DNA of 42,068 bases from Stenotrophomonas sp. UBA7346 (GTDB taxonomy: Bacteria > Pseudomonadota > Gammaproteobacteria > Xanthomonadales > Xanthomonadaceae): NCBI GenBank assembly GCA_002471015.1, contig DKPB01000015.1, positions 1-42,068 on the forward strand, read 5' to 3'. The notes beneath the pieces were generated by a model. That model saw nothing but the letters and a program-made list of their open reading frames with translations, made no database searches and had not been told where the DNA came from. Below, one piece after another: positions 1 to 7,985 of the stretch; the stretch's first letter is position 1, and every line of letters starts with the position of its first letter. The translations under genes were made by a program, and so were the position numbers.

Positions 1-22
1 AGAGGGGTTGGGGAGAGGGTGA
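1..22 (+). repeat. G-rich intergenic repeat, truncated by window edge
   Basis: The window opens with GGGGTTGGGGAGAGGGTGAG. This is the right half of a G-rich repeat seen more fully at 1991-2036, 2133-2172, 31305-31343 and 39392-39436. Only its end is visible here. No function is apparent. Confidence 0.5.
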
Positions 23-45
23 GGCGCCCCGCGGAAACGATTTTT

Positions 46-165
46 GTGGGAGCAGCGTAAGCTGCGAAGCCGATAGGCCTTGACCGCCCCGGTAACGTCG
101 GTGCGGGCAATGCGCTATCGGCTTCGGACGTTGCAGTGGTTTCGCGGCTTACGCCGCTCCTACAA
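46..165. repeat. Inverted pair of GTAGGAGCGGCGTAAGCCGCGAAG-type elements
   Basis: A plus-oriented copy (46-71) and a minus-oriented copy (141-165) of a second intergenic repeat family face each other across about 70 bp. Each copy has an internal stem, GCGGCG/AAGCCGC-like. The second copy ends 13 bp before the stop codon of the amidohydrolase. The arrangement resembles paired REP elements located after a gene end. Confidence 0.7.
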
Positions 166-178
166 CAGCCCGTCGTGC

Positions 179-1879
179 TTACGGTTTTGGTTCTGCTTCG
201 TAGACGACGACGCCATCCTTGATGGTCTGCAGCACCTTGATGGTGTGCAGCTGGCTGCGTTCGATGCTCAACGGGTTGTCCGACAGCAGTACCAGGTCGG
301 CACGCTTGCCGACCTCGATCGAGCCCTTGCTGCTTTCCTCGCCGTACTGACGCGCGGCCCACAAGGTGATCGCCTTGAGCGCGATCAAGGGCGATACCCG
401 CTGCTCAGGGCCCAGTACGCGGCCACTGCGGGTCACGCGGTTGACCGTCGCATCGAGCACCCGCATTGAATCCGGGAACACCACCGGCGCATCGTGGTGC
501 GAGGTGAACACCATGCCGGCATCCAGCACCCATTGGGTTGGCGAGATGTTCTCGGCGCGCTCCGGGCCCAGCACCGAGTCGCGGTGCCAATCACCCCAGT
601 AATAGGTATGCATCGGGAACAGCGAGGGGAAGATACCCAGCCGGCGCAGCTCGCCCACCTGGTCCTTGCGCAGGGTCTGGCCGTGGATCAGCACCGGTAC
701 GAGATGCTTGTCCGGGTAGCTGGCTTCGGCGGCGGACACTGCATGGATCAGCTGGTCGATGGCGGCATCGCCATTGGCATGGGCCAGCACTTGCCAGCCA
801 TGGCCCCAGGCCTGGGTGATCAGGTCGTCGACCTTGGCATCCGGGAAGGCCGGGTAGCCGGCATAATCCGGCTTCTCGCCCTCGGGCACCTTGTAATAGG
901 GTTTGGTCAGCCACGCGGTCTTGCCTTGCGGCGAGCCGTCCAGGCTGATCTTTACCCCGCCGATGCGGTAGTGGTCGGTGTAGTTCAGGCCGTAGAACGG
1001 GCCCTGCATGGCTGGGTTCTGCAGGGCCACTTCGATATCCGGATAGGACACCACATCGATCTTGAGCTTGCCGGCCTTGGCCGCCATCGGCAGCAGTTGC
1101 AGCGTGCCGGCATCGCTCTTGCCGTCCTGGGCGGTGGTGTAGCCGTATTTCATGTACAGCGCCTGGCCGGCCTCGAGCATGGCCAGGGATTGCTCGGCGG
1201 TCATTGCCGGCATCAGCTTGGCCAGAGCGAGGTTGTGCGCGCTTTCTTCCAGTACGCCGTCGGGCACCGTGCTGCCAGGCTCGCGGCGGATCACGCCGCC
1301 GGGTGGATTGGGAGTGTCGGCGGTGATGCCGGCCATTTCCAGCGCCTTGCTGTTGTAGGCGCCGAGGTGGCCGGACTGGTGCATCAGGATGATCGGGATA
1401 TCGGTGGCGATGGCATCCAGATCCTGGCGGGTGGGATGCCGCTGTTCGGCCAGCTGCGAGTCGTCGTAGCCGAAGCCGATCAGCACCTTGTAGCCCTCGG
1501 GGGTGGTCGGGTGTGCGCGGAACTCGCGCATGATCTTCTGCAGCGCGGGGATCGAGTTGCCTTCGCCATCGGGCGCAGGCAGCAGGTTGGCGGACAGCGC
1601 CTGCAGGCCAACGCCGGAGACATGACCATGGGCGTCGATGAAGCCCGGCGCCAGGGTGTGGCCATGCAGGTCGATCTGCTGCGCCTTCGGGCTGAAGCGC
1701 AGTGCGGCCTGGCGGCTGCCGACGAAGGCGATACGGCCATCGCGCACGACGATGGCCTCGGCATCGGGCTGGCGGTCATTGACGGTGACGATGGGCCCGC
1801 CGGCGTACAGCGTATCGGCGGCGTTGGCGGAGCTGGCCGTGAGCGCGGCCAGTACGGAGAGCGCCAGATGCAGTTTCAC
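179..1879 (-). CDS. Exported amidohydrolase, YtcJ-like (Amidohydrolase_3)
   Basis: A 566-residue metal-dependent hydrolase of the amidohydrolase superfamily. The family has a TIM-barrel catalytic domain; the substrate is unknown. Residues 1-21 form a signal peptide ending in SANAAD, so the enzyme should be periplasmic. The metal-binding HxH is in GFIDAHGHVSG (H84, H86), a TSHHDAP motif occurs late in the protein, and the C-terminal segment EVGKRADLVLLSDNPL is typical of YtcJ-like proteins. The open frame extends upstream to 2251, but that part translates intergenic repeats. I chose the GTG at 1877-1879 because the signal peptide begins there and a GGGAG-like ribosome site precedes it. Monocistronic as far as can be seen. 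Confidence 0.88.
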   Translation of the reverse strand: MKLHLALSVLAALTASSANAADTLYAGGPIVTVNDRQPDAEAIVVRDGRIAFVGSRQAALRFSPKAQQIDLHGHTLAPGFIDAHGHVSGVGLQALSANLLPAPDGEGNSIPALQKIMREFRAHPTTPEGYKVLIGFGYDDSQLAEQRHPTRQDLDAIATDIPIILMHQSGHLGAYNSKALEMAGITADTPNPPGGVIRREPGSTVPDGVLEESAHNLALAKLMPAMTAEQSLAMLEAGQALYMKYGYTTAQDGKSDAGTLQLLPMAAKAGKLKIDVVSYPDIEVALQNPAMQGPFYGLNYTDHYRIGGVKISLDGSPQGKTAWLTKPYYKVPEGEKPDYAGYPAFPDAKVDDLITQAWGHGWQVLAHANGDAAIDQLIHAVSAAEASYPDKHLVPVLIHGQTLRKDQVGELRRLGIFPSLFPMHTYYWGDWHRDSVLGPERAENISPTQWVLDAGMVFTSHHDAPVVFPDSMRVLDATVNRVTRSGRVLGPEQRVSPLIALKAITLWAARQYGEESSKGSIEVGKRADLVLLSDNPLSIERSQLHTIKVLQTIKDGVVVYEAEPKP

Positions 1880-1990
1880 CGAGGGTTCTCCCGGCTGTGG
1901 GCAGGGGTACAGCGTAGCGCTTTGCTGGTTTGGGCGTGGTGAGGCGAAGTGACGCAGGCCGCGGGTTGGCCTGCCAAAGCCAGCGTTCCA

Positions 1991-2036
1991 GCCCCCTCCC
2001 TTGCGTAGCAGGGGAGGGTTTGGAAGGGGTTGGCTT
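1991..2036 (+). repeat. G-rich intergenic repeat with a CTCCCTTGCGTAGCAGGGGAG stem
   Basis: CCCTCCCTTGCGTAGCAGGG is a short hairpin followed by a G-rich tail, AGGGTTTGGAAGGGGTTGG. The same unit recurs at 2133-2172, 31305-31343 and, inverted, at 39392-39436. It lies in the 388-bp gap between the amidohydrolase start and the HlyD-gene stop. Confidence 0.65.
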
Positions 2037-2102
2037 TTGGGCTTTTGCTTGCCGCTGTTTCTGCGGCTGAGGCCGTTCCTGTGGGATTGCCTGGAAAGCC
2101 CC

Positions 2103-2125
2103 TGCCGAGCATGGCTCGGCACTAC
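2103..2125 (-). repeat. SMAG (GTAG) REP-like element
   Basis: Reads GTAGTGCCGAGCCATGCTC on the minus strand, followed by GGCA. The GCCGAGC/GCTCGGC stem has a short loop. It matches the Stenotrophomonas SMAG palindrome family. It sits between two G-rich repeats upstream of the amidohydrolase gene. Confidence 0.8.
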
Positions 2126-2132
2126 CGCATTG

Positions 2133-2172
2133 CCCCCTCCCTTGCGTAGCAGGGGAGGGTTGGGGAGGGGTT
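2133..2172 (+). repeat. G-rich intergenic repeat, second copy
   Basis: A near-identical copy of the 1991-2036 repeat, starting 8 bp after the SMAG element at 2103-2125. The two G-rich copies and the SMAG elements alternate through the gap. A degraded copy of the GTAGGAG family follows at about 2199-2222. Confidence 0.65.
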
Positions 2173-2241
2173 GGCTTTGGGGCTTTGCTTGCTGCTGGCT
2201 TTGCGGCTTATGCCACTCCTGCGGGACTACCTGGAATGCCC

Positions 2242-2264
2242 TGCCGAGCATGGCTCGGCACTAC
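2242..2264 (-). repeat. SMAG (GTAG) REP-like element after the HlyD gene
   Basis: The same 23-bp palindrome as at 2103-2125 in the same orientation. It begins 4 bp beyond the stop codon (2268-2270) of the HlyD-family gene, the usual position for REP elements in a 3' untranslated region. Confidence 0.8.
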
Positions 2265-2267
2265 CAC

Positions 2268-3377
2268 CTACCGCTGGCGTGCCTGCGGGCTTGCTGCCGT
2301 GTCTACTTCCACCACTACCGACATGCCCGGGCGCAGGCGCGCGGCTAGTGGCTGGTCGGGGTCGATGGCAATGCGGATCGGCAGGCGCTGTACCACCTTG
2401 GTGAAGTTGCCGCTGGCGTTGTCCGGCTTGAGCACCGAGAACTCCGAACCGGTGGCCGGGGCGATCTGCTCGATGTGGCCAGTCAGCTGCTTGCCCTGGA
2501 AGGCATCGACACTAAAGGTCGCCGGCTGCCCGATGGCCATGTTCCAGGTCTGGCCTTCCTTGTAGTTGGCCACCACCCACAGGCTGTCCGGCACCAGGAA
2601 CAGCAACTGGCTGCCGGCGGTGACGTATTGCCCAAGCCGCACCGTCGCCTCCGACACCTGGCCGTCACGAGGGGCCTTGATGACTGTGTTGTCCAGGTCG
2701 ATCCGGGCCAGTTCCAAGGCCGCTTCGGCCATCGCTACCTTGGCTTCCAGTCCCTTGCGCGCCACCTGGGTGGAGGTCAGCGTTTCCTCGGCGATATGGA
2801 TGGCAGCCTGCGACTGCGCGACACCGGCGGTTGCCGCCTGCGCGGACGAACGCAGCTTGTCGCGGTCGCTGTTGGAAACCAGTTGCTGGGACGCCAGTGT
2901 TTCGTAGCGCTGCAGCTCGGTGCGGCTGCGCTGCTGCTCGGCCTGTTCGGCGGCGTAGTTGGCACGCGCGGAGCTGATCTGCGCACGGTTCTGCGCCTGG
3001 CTCTGGTCGGAGTTGGCCAGCTGCGCGCGCGCATCCTCCAGCGCGGCCTGGGCCTGGTCCACCTTCTGCCGGTAGATGCGGTCGTCGATGCGCAGCAGGG
3101 GCTGGTCTTTCTTGACGTGGTCGAAATCGCTGACCAGCACCTCGGTGACATAGCCGTTGACCTGCGGCGCCAGCACCGTCACCTGGCCACGCACGTAGGC
3201 ATCGTCTGTGTGCATGTGGCTGCTGTTGAATGGCCACAGCTGCCAGGCGCGCAGGATCAGGGTCAGCCCGACCAGGGCGACGGCAATCATCACCACCACG
3301 CTGGCGCGGCTGGGCCGGTTGTACTTGGACACCGGCGCCGAGGCGGATGTTGCTGGGGTTTCGGTCTTGTTGCTCAT
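2268..3377 (-). CDS. HlyD/EmrA-family efflux adaptor (periplasmic membrane fusion protein)
   Basis: A 369-residue membrane fusion protein that should link the inner-membrane pump encoded just upstream to an outer-membrane channel. It has a cytoplasmic tail, one N-terminal membrane helix (about 26-43), the family motif HTDDAYVRG at 56-64, a biotinyl-lipoyl-like half (about 64-100), a long coiled-coil hairpin rich in A, Q, E and R (about 105-210), then the second lipoyl half and beta barrel (VIKAPRDGQV onward). The length fits EmrA. Its ATG overlaps the pump gene's stop as ATGA, so translation is coupled. Gene order is regulator, pump, adaptor, whereas E. coli emrRAB has the adaptor before the pump. 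Confidence 0.92.
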   Translation of the reverse strand: MSNKTETPATSASAPVSKYNRPSRASVVVMIAVALVGLTLILRAWQLWPFNSSHMHTDDAYVRGQVTVLAPQVNGYVTEVLVSDFDHVKKDQPLLRIDDRIYRQKVDQAQAALEDARAQLANSDQSQAQNRAQISSARANYAAEQAEQQRSRTELQRYETLASQQLVSNSDRDKLRSSAQAATAGVAQSQAAIHIAEETLTSTQVARKGLEAKVAMAEAALELARIDLDNTVIKAPRDGQVSEATVRLGQYVTAGSQLLFLVPDSLWVVANYKEGQTWNMAIGQPATFSVDAFQGKQLTGHIEQIAPATGSEFSVLKPDNASGNFTKVVQRLPIRIAIDPDQPLAARLRPGMSVVVEVDTAASPQARQR

Positions 3378-5038
3378 GTTTCAGCTCGTTGGTTCGGGGC
3401 GCCGGCAGGCTGGCGCCGGATCACCTGTTTCACGCGCGGGTTGCGCAGCATCACTTCCAGCAGCAGCCAGGTCAGGAAGCAGATCGCCACCCAGCCACTG
3501 AGGGCGAATACGTCGTTGAAGGCCCGCACATTGGCCTCGCGCTTGGCACTGGCGGCCAGCGCGGCGCTGGCCTGGGCCTTCAGTTGTACCGGGTCGGTGA
3601 TGACGCGGGCGTAGGCCTGTTGCTGCAGCTGCAGGCGGCGGGCCACCTGCGGGTCGGCGGGGTTGAGCTGGCTGACCAGCGCGGTGGAATAGATGTGCTC
3701 GCGGTGCAACTGGTAGCTGCTGAGGAAGGCCGAGCCGGCCAGGCTGCCAAAGCTCTGGGTCAGGGACAGGATCACGATGAAGGACACGATATGGTCCAGC
3801 CCGCGTGCCATCGCCTGGCGTATGCCCATCAGCATCAGCGGGCCCATGAACATGCCGCTGCCCACTGCCGCGAAGAGCTGGCTCAAGGCGAAATCCATCG
3901 GCCGGTCCATGCTGGTGCGGTGCTGGTCGAGGAAGGCGGCGGTGCCGAGCAGGATGATCGAGGTCAGCAGCTGCGGGATCAGCGCCTTCGGCCCGAAGGT
4001 CAGCGCACCGGCGGCGATGCCAACCAGCACGCCGACCAGGATCACGCCGAACAGGGGCGCCATCTGCTCCGGCCCCATGCCCAGCGTGCGCATCATGGTG
4101 ATCATCCCGTAGGACTGCTCATTGGTCAGGAAGCGGATCAGGAAGGCGCCGATGATGAAACGCAGCATCACCGGGCCCATCAACCAGCGCACCTGCAGCA
4201 GCGGGTTGCGGCGCTGGTGCTCGATGCACAGGCCGACCGTGATCAAAACCACGGCCGCAGCCAGCACCCAGCCCAGCCATGGTGAATCGAACCACCAATG
4301 CAGATAGCCTTGGCTCAGCACCACCACCAGCAGCGCCAGGCCCGGTGCCAGCAGGGCGAAGGTGAGGAAATCCTTGCGCTCGAACACCTTGATCTGGATG
4401 CCGGGTGGCAGCTTCAGCACTACCACCGCCGCAAACGAACACAGCGCAAGGCCAGCCTCGAACAGGTAGAGGTTCTGCCACTCACCATGGTCGAGCAGGC
4501 CGGGCGACAGCAGCCAGGCCAGTGGCACCGCCAGCTGCGACAGGCCAACGCCGATCACCAGCAGGTTGCCCACGTATTTGCGCGGCAGCGCCTGCAGCAT
4601 GTACAGCGTGCCCAAGGTGGTGCAGGCAGCACCGGCAAAGCCACTGCCGGCGCGCACCAGCAGCGTGGTGGTGGTGGTGCCGACAAACAGATGCAGCACG
4701 GCCAACGCCGCATAGGTGCCCAGGCCGATCTCGGCGAACAGGCGGATGCCGTATTCCTGGCGGAACTTGAACACCAGCAGGTTGGCGCTGACGTTGACCA
4801 TCAGGTAGGCCGCCACCAACCAGTTTGCCTCGCTGGCCTGCAGGCCCATCTGCCCGGTGATCCACGGCAGGTTGGCGCTGATCAGCGCATTGCCCAGGCC
4901 GCCGGTGATCGCGACCAGCACCGCCACCGCGGCATAGGCGGCACGCCGATGCGGCGGGTGCCAGGGCATCGAGGCTGAGCCGGGCAGGGAGGGCTTTTCG
5001 TGTTCCTCCCAGTCCGGGATGGGCTTGAGTGGCTTCAT
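3374..5038 (-). CDS. DHA2-family MFS drug exporter (EmrB-like)
   Basis: A 554-residue major facilitator of the 14-helix drug:proton antiporter group. A charged, proline-rich cytoplasmic N-terminus (1-32) precedes the first helix (about 34-55). The conserved early segment SEANWLVAAYLM is present near 69-80, and hydrophobic segments continue to about residue 540, with a short basic C-terminal tail. With the downstream HlyD protein and an outer-membrane factor encoded elsewhere it should form a tripartite efflux pump for hydrophobic toxicants. Its ATG overlaps the tetR stop as ATGA and its stop overlaps the adaptor start the same way, so all three are one translationally coupled unit. Confidence 0.92.
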   Translation of the reverse strand: MKPLKPIPDWEEHEKPSLPGSASMPWHPPHRRAAYAAVAVLVAITGGLGNALISANLPWITGQMGLQASEANWLVAAYLMVNVSANLLVFKFRQEYGIRLFAEIGLGTYAALAVLHLFVGTTTTTLLVRAGSGFAGAACTTLGTLYMLQALPRKYVGNLLVIGVGLSQLAVPLAWLLSPGLLDHGEWQNLYLFEAGLALCSFAAVVVLKLPPGIQIKVFERKDFLTFALLAPGLALLVVVLSQGYLHWWFDSPWLGWVLAAAVVLITVGLCIEHQRRNPLLQVRWLMGPVMLRFIIGAFLIRFLTNEQSYGMITMMRTLGMGPEQMAPLFGVILVGVLVGIAAGALTFGPKALIPQLLTSIILLGTAAFLDQHRTSMDRPMDFALSQLFAAVGSGMFMGPLMLMGIRQAMARGLDHIVSFIVILSLTQSFGSLAGSAFLSSYQLHREHIYSTALVSQLNPADPQVARRLQLQQQAYARVITDPVQLKAQASAALAASAKREANVRAFNDVFALSGWVAICFLTWLLLEVMLRNPRVKQVIRRQPAGAPNQRAET

Positions 5039-5604
5039 GTGTGTTCCGTTGCAGCCGGCGCGGCCAGGCCGGGACGCAGCAATTCAATCGCACGGCGTGC
5101 GAGGGTGGCGCGATCTTCGGCGGTGCGCCCGCGCAGTGCGGCCCCCAGCATGCTGGAAATCAGCGAGATATCGGCCAACTGCAGGTCCTGGCGGCACAGC
5201 CCGGCATCCTTGGCGCGCTGCAGGGCCGGTGCTGACAGCACCAGGATGTGCTCGCGGGCGGCCTTGATGGCGGGGTCGTCGCGGTCCACCGCGCGCCAGT
5301 AGTCGGCCAGCGCCGGGGAATGCACGATGCGGCGGGCCATGCCCTTGATCAGCTCGAACAAGGCGTCGTCACGGTCGCCCAGTTCCTGCAGGTGGGCCTC
5401 GATCTTCTCCACGGTCCGCTGCAGCAGCGCTTCCACCAGCGCGGTGCGGTCGGGGAAGTTGCGGTACAGGGTGGCGCGGCCAACGCCGGCGCGTTCCACT
5501 ACCAGGTCAAGCGGGGCGGTGATGCCGTGTTCACCGAACACGGCGTCGGCCGCGTCCAATAGCAAAGCGCGACGCGCGACGGCATCGGAACGTAAAGAAG
5601 TCAT
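5035..5604 (-). CDS. TetR-family repressor of the efflux operon
   Basis: A 189-residue TetR/AcrR-type regulator. The N-terminal helix-turn-helix lies around residues 10-55, with the typical VGRATLYRNFPDR recognition segment. The remainder is an all-helical ligand-binding and dimerisation domain. I chose the ATG at 5602-5604; the open frame to 5826 upstream runs through the promoter and into the neighbouring MFS gene. It is the first gene of the regulator/pump/adaptor operon. A perfect inverted repeat 13-30 bp before the ATG is the obvious operator, implying autorepression relieved by a pump substrate. The ligand cannot be told from sequence. Confidence 0.92.
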   Translation of the reverse strand: MTSLRSDAVARRALLLDAADAVFGEHGITAPLDLVVERAGVGRATLYRNFPDRTALVEALLQRTVEKIEAHLQELGDRDDALFELIKGMARRIVHSPALADYWRAVDRDDPAIKAAREHILVLSAPALQRAKDAGLCRQDLQLADISLISSMLGAALRGRTAEDRATLARRAIELLRPGLAAPAATEHT

Positions 5605-5616
5605 GCTGCATATGAT

Positions 5617-5640
5617 CCGGACAAAAATGTCCGGTTTCAA
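5617..5640 (-). promoter_or_regulatory. TetR operator within a putative promoter
   Basis: CCGGACA-AAAA-TGTCCGG (5617-5634) is a perfect 7-bp inverted repeat with a 4-bp centre. On the minus strand TTGAAA (5635-5640) could be the -35 and GATCAT (17 bp on) a weak -10, which places the palindrome in the spacer. A bound TetR dimer would block RNA polymerase. The hexamer assignment is inference; the palindrome is directly visible. Confidence 0.7.
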
Positions 5641-5680
5641 TGGCGGCGATGAAACGGCTTGTTGCAGCGCTAGTTTCTGT

Positions 5681-6892
5681 TCAGCCGCTAGCGAGCTGGC
5701 GGCGCAATGGCGCTTCGCGGATCGGCAGGTTGACCAGGGCTGCAGCGGCGGCCAGCGCCATGTCGGCGTACCACATCCAGCTATAGTCGCCGCCATATTC
5801 CAATGCCACGCCGCCGAGCCAGGCACCGAAGAACGCGCCGATCTGGTGCGAGAGCAGGGTCAGGCCGAACAAGGTGCCCATATGGCGTGGGCCGAACAGC
5901 TTGCCGACCAGGCCGGCGGTGGGTGGCACCGTGGCCAGCCAGGTGAAGCCGAGCACTGCAGCGAACACATAGAAGGTCATCGGCGTGGGTGGCGACACCA
6001 GATAGACGGCGATCAGCACCGCACGGCTGAGGTACATCCAGAACAACAGCCATTTCATGCGGAAACGCTCGCCAAGCGCGCCGATGATCAGGCTGCCGGC
6101 CACATTGAACAGGCCGATCAGCGCAATCGACACCGAGGCCACGCTTGGCGACAAGCCGCACAGGGCGATCTCGCCGGGCAGGTGGGTGACCAGGAAGGCG
6201 ATATGCACGCCGCAGGTGAAGAAGCCCAGGTGCAGGCACCAGTAGCTGCGGTCACGCAGGGCGCGCTGCAATTGCGGACGCAGGGCTTCGCCATCATCCG
6301 TGCCGACACTGCGCGGTGCGCGCTTGCGCAGTGGCCAGGCCAGCGGCAATGACAGCAGCACGATCAGCGCCAGTGCATACAGCGCCTTGACCCAGCCGAA
6401 GGCGCTGAGCAGCAGTTGCACCAATGGCGCGAACAGGAACTGGCCCAGCGACCCGCCGGCGTTGATGATGCCGGCCGCCATCGAACGCTTCTGCGCGGGG
6501 ATGCGCCAGGCAGTGGCACCGATCAGCACAGAGAAGCTGCCCGCGCCTGCACCGGCGGCCAGCAGCAGGCCGAAGCTGAGATTCAGCCCCCAGGCACCGG
6601 GCAGCAGGGTTGCGGCGAACAGGCCGATGGCCAGCAACAGGCCGCCGCCAACCAGTACCGGGAGCGGCCCGCGTTGGTCGGCCACGGCGCCGAACAGGGG
6701 CTGCACCGCGCCCCAGACAAACTGGCCGATCGCCAGCGAGAAGCTGATCTGGGCAATGCCCAGGCCGGTGGCGGCGTGGATGGGGTCGATCAGCAGGCCA
6801 CTGGTCTGGCGCACGCCCATGGTCACCATCAGGATGCTGGAAGCGGCCAGCAACAGCAGCCAGGGCGTGCGCGTCGGGGCTTGCGTGCTCAT
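5681..6892 (-). CDS. MFS transporter, 12-helix
   Basis: A 403-residue major facilitator with about 12 hydrophobic segments in two halves separated by a charged loop (around residues 190-215, RKRAPRSVGTDDGEALRPQ). It carries a loop 2-3 motif, GAVADQRGPLP, and a helix-5-like segment, AGIINAGGSLGQF. The fold resembles the oxalate/formate antiporter-like and related xanthomonad MFS proteins; the substrate is unknown. Its start overlaps the stop of a MarR regulator by 4 bp (ATGA), so the regulator probably controls it. About 76 bp separate its stop from the tetR start, and that gap holds the tetR promoter. Confidence 0.88.
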   Translation of the reverse strand: MSTQAPTRTPWLLLLAASSILMVTMGVRQTSGLLIDPIHAATGLGIAQISFSLAIGQFVWGAVQPLFGAVADQRGPLPVLVGGGLLLAIGLFAATLLPGAWGLNLSFGLLLAAGAGAGSFSVLIGATAWRIPAQKRSMAAGIINAGGSLGQFLFAPLVQLLLSAFGWVKALYALALIVLLSLPLAWPLRKRAPRSVGTDDGEALRPQLQRALRDRSYWCLHLGFFTCGVHIAFLVTHLPGEIALCGLSPSVASVSIALIGLFNVAGSLIIGALGERFRMKWLLFWMYLSRAVLIAVYLVSPPTPMTFYVFAAVLGFTWLATVPPTAGLVGKLFGPRHMGTLFGLTLLSHQIGAFFGAWLGGVALEYGGDYSWMWYADMALAAAAALVNLPIREAPLRRQLASG

Positions 6893-7317
6893 GCTGGCCG
6901 CTCCTGTTCCAGCGCGTGGTTGAGGGCTTCCAACTGCTGGTTGAGGCCGGTGATGCGGGCGCTGCCGAACAGGGCTTCAACCTCCTGCTGCGCTTGCTGC
7001 CAGAGCGGGAAGGCTTTGTGCAGGCGACGTTTGCCAGCGGTGGTGATCTGCAACTGGCGCTGACGTGAGTCCTGGCCGGGGGCCGCGCTGAGCAGGCCGG
7101 CCTCCAGCAGCGGCTTGAGGTTGCGAGTGAGGGTGGTGCGGTCCATGCCCAGCGCATCGGCGAGCTCGCCCAGCGGGCGTGCCTGGCTGGCGCGGCGCAG
7201 GATGGAGTAGGCGTTGAGGCTCAACTCGGCCGCGGCGAGGTGGCGGTCATAGAGCTGGGAAACGCGGCGCGTGGCGCGGCGCAGCTGGAAGCAGGTGCAG
7301 GGGCTGGGGGCGTCCAT
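6889..7317 (-). CDS. MarR-family transcriptional regulator
   Basis: A 142-residue winged-helix regulator. The N-terminal CTCFQLRRATRRVSQLYD segment contains two close cysteines and is typical of a MarR subgroup. The recognition helix region is ELADALGMDRTTLTRNLKPL (about 51-70), followed by the wing with SRQRQLQIT. MarR proteins act as dimers that release DNA on ligand binding or cysteine oxidation; the Cys pair here makes redox sensing possible but unproven. It leads the two-gene operon with the overlapping MFS gene and presumably represses it. Confidence 0.9.
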   Translation of the reverse strand: MDAPSPCTCFQLRRATRRVSQLYDRHLAAAELSLNAYSILRRASQARPLGELADALGMDRTTLTRNLKPLLEAGLLSAAPGQDSRQRQLQITTAGKRRLHKAFPLWQQAQQEVEALFGSARITGLNQQLEALNHALEQERPA

Positions 7318-7351
7318 CGGCGTTGTCGGCGGGGCGATGGCGGCAGTTTAT

Positions 7352-7363
7352 GTGTATATGCAC
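7352..7363. promoter_or_regulatory. Near-palindrome upstream of marR, possible operator
   Basis: GTGTATATGCAC, about 35 bp before the marR start, is a 12-bp palindrome with one mismatched pair, in an AT-rich patch that could also supply the -10. MarR-type regulators usually bind such sites in their own promoters. This is a weak inference from one site. Confidence 0.35.
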
Positions 7364-7402
7364 GTAATTGCGAGTGGTGGTGAGTGGTGGCAGGCAGACT
7401 TC

Positions 7403-7560
<158 letters not shown>

Positions 7561-7568
7561 TTTAGCTT

Positions 7569-7610
7569 TCCCTTCTCCCGCTTGCGGGGGAAGGTGCCCG
7601 GAGGGCGGAT
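7569..7610. repeat. CTTCTCCCGC...GCGGGGGAAG palindromic element
   Basis: CCTTCTCCCGCTTGCGGGGG is a hairpin-forming unit followed by a G-rich tail. A related unit, CCTCTCCCGCAGGCGGGAGA, lies at about 7855-7876, so two copies bracket the terminator and the 14-bp repeat array. Confidence 0.55.
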
Positions 7611-7677
7611 GGGGGGCGCTTTTGATCCGGCTTTGTTGTGTTTTTAAATGGGCTTCTCAGCAAGTTGGTCAGAGAAA

Positions 7678-7699
7678 AAAACCACCTTGCGGTGGTTTT
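7678..7699 (-). terminator. Rho-independent terminator on the minus strand
   Basis: AAAACCACC-TTGC-GGTGGTTTT forms a 9-bp stem. On the minus strand the loop reads GCAA and the stem is followed by an uninterrupted T run. It would end minus-strand transcripts coming from the TonB receptor gene, although about 290 bp beyond its stop codon. Confidence 0.7.
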
Positions 7700-7737
7700 C
7701 ATCTGTGCTCGGATTGCAGGGGGGGGGCAGAGGATGA

Positions 7738-7828
7738 AGAGCAAAAGCTAAAGAGCAGAAGCTAAAGAGCAGAAGCTAAAGAGCAGAAGCTAAAGAGCAG
7801 AAGCTAAAGAGCAGAAGCTAAAGAGCAG
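7738..7828. repeat. 14-bp tandem repeat, about six copies
   Basis: GCTAAAGAGCAGAA is repeated head to tail about six times with almost no variation. It begins with a variant, GAGCAAAAGCTAAA, and ends at GCAGAAGCAGAAGCTT. A 14-bp period changes frame each copy, so it is not coding. There are no spacers, so it is not CRISPR. It lies between the receptor stop and the minus-strand terminator. Confidence 0.9.
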
Positions 7829-7881
7829 AAGCAGAAGCTTGCCCTCACCCCTACCCCTCTCCCGCAGGCGGGAGAGGGGAC

Positions 7882-7965
7882 AGCAAAAGCCACAGCAAAG
7901 GCCACAGCAAAGGCCACAGCAAAGGCCACAGCAAAAGCGACAGCAAAGGCCACAGCTCAAAGCCA
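7882..7965. repeat. 12-bp tandem repeat, about six copies
   Basis: CACAGCAAAGGC units, with AAAGCC and AAAGCGA variants, run up to within about 20 bp of the receptor stop codon. Together with the 14-bp array and the hexamer arrays this makes 7403-7965 the most repetitive stretch of the window. Confidence 0.85.
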
Positions 7966-7985
7966 CTGTGGCCGTCGGCAATCGC

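Noticed and set aside
494..1942. 482-codon plus-strand open frame
   Set aside because: Antisense shadow of the amidohydrolase gene in GC-rich DNA; the protein lacks recognisable motifs while the opposite strand has a signal peptide and HxH site.
1880..2251. N-terminal extension of the amidohydrolase frame
   Set aside because: Translates intergenic repeats (KPQSQPLPNPPLLRKGG twice) and lies upstream of a clear signal peptide.
7738..7828. Possible CRISPR array
   Set aside because: The 14-bp units are directly adjacent with no spacers and no cas genes are in the window.
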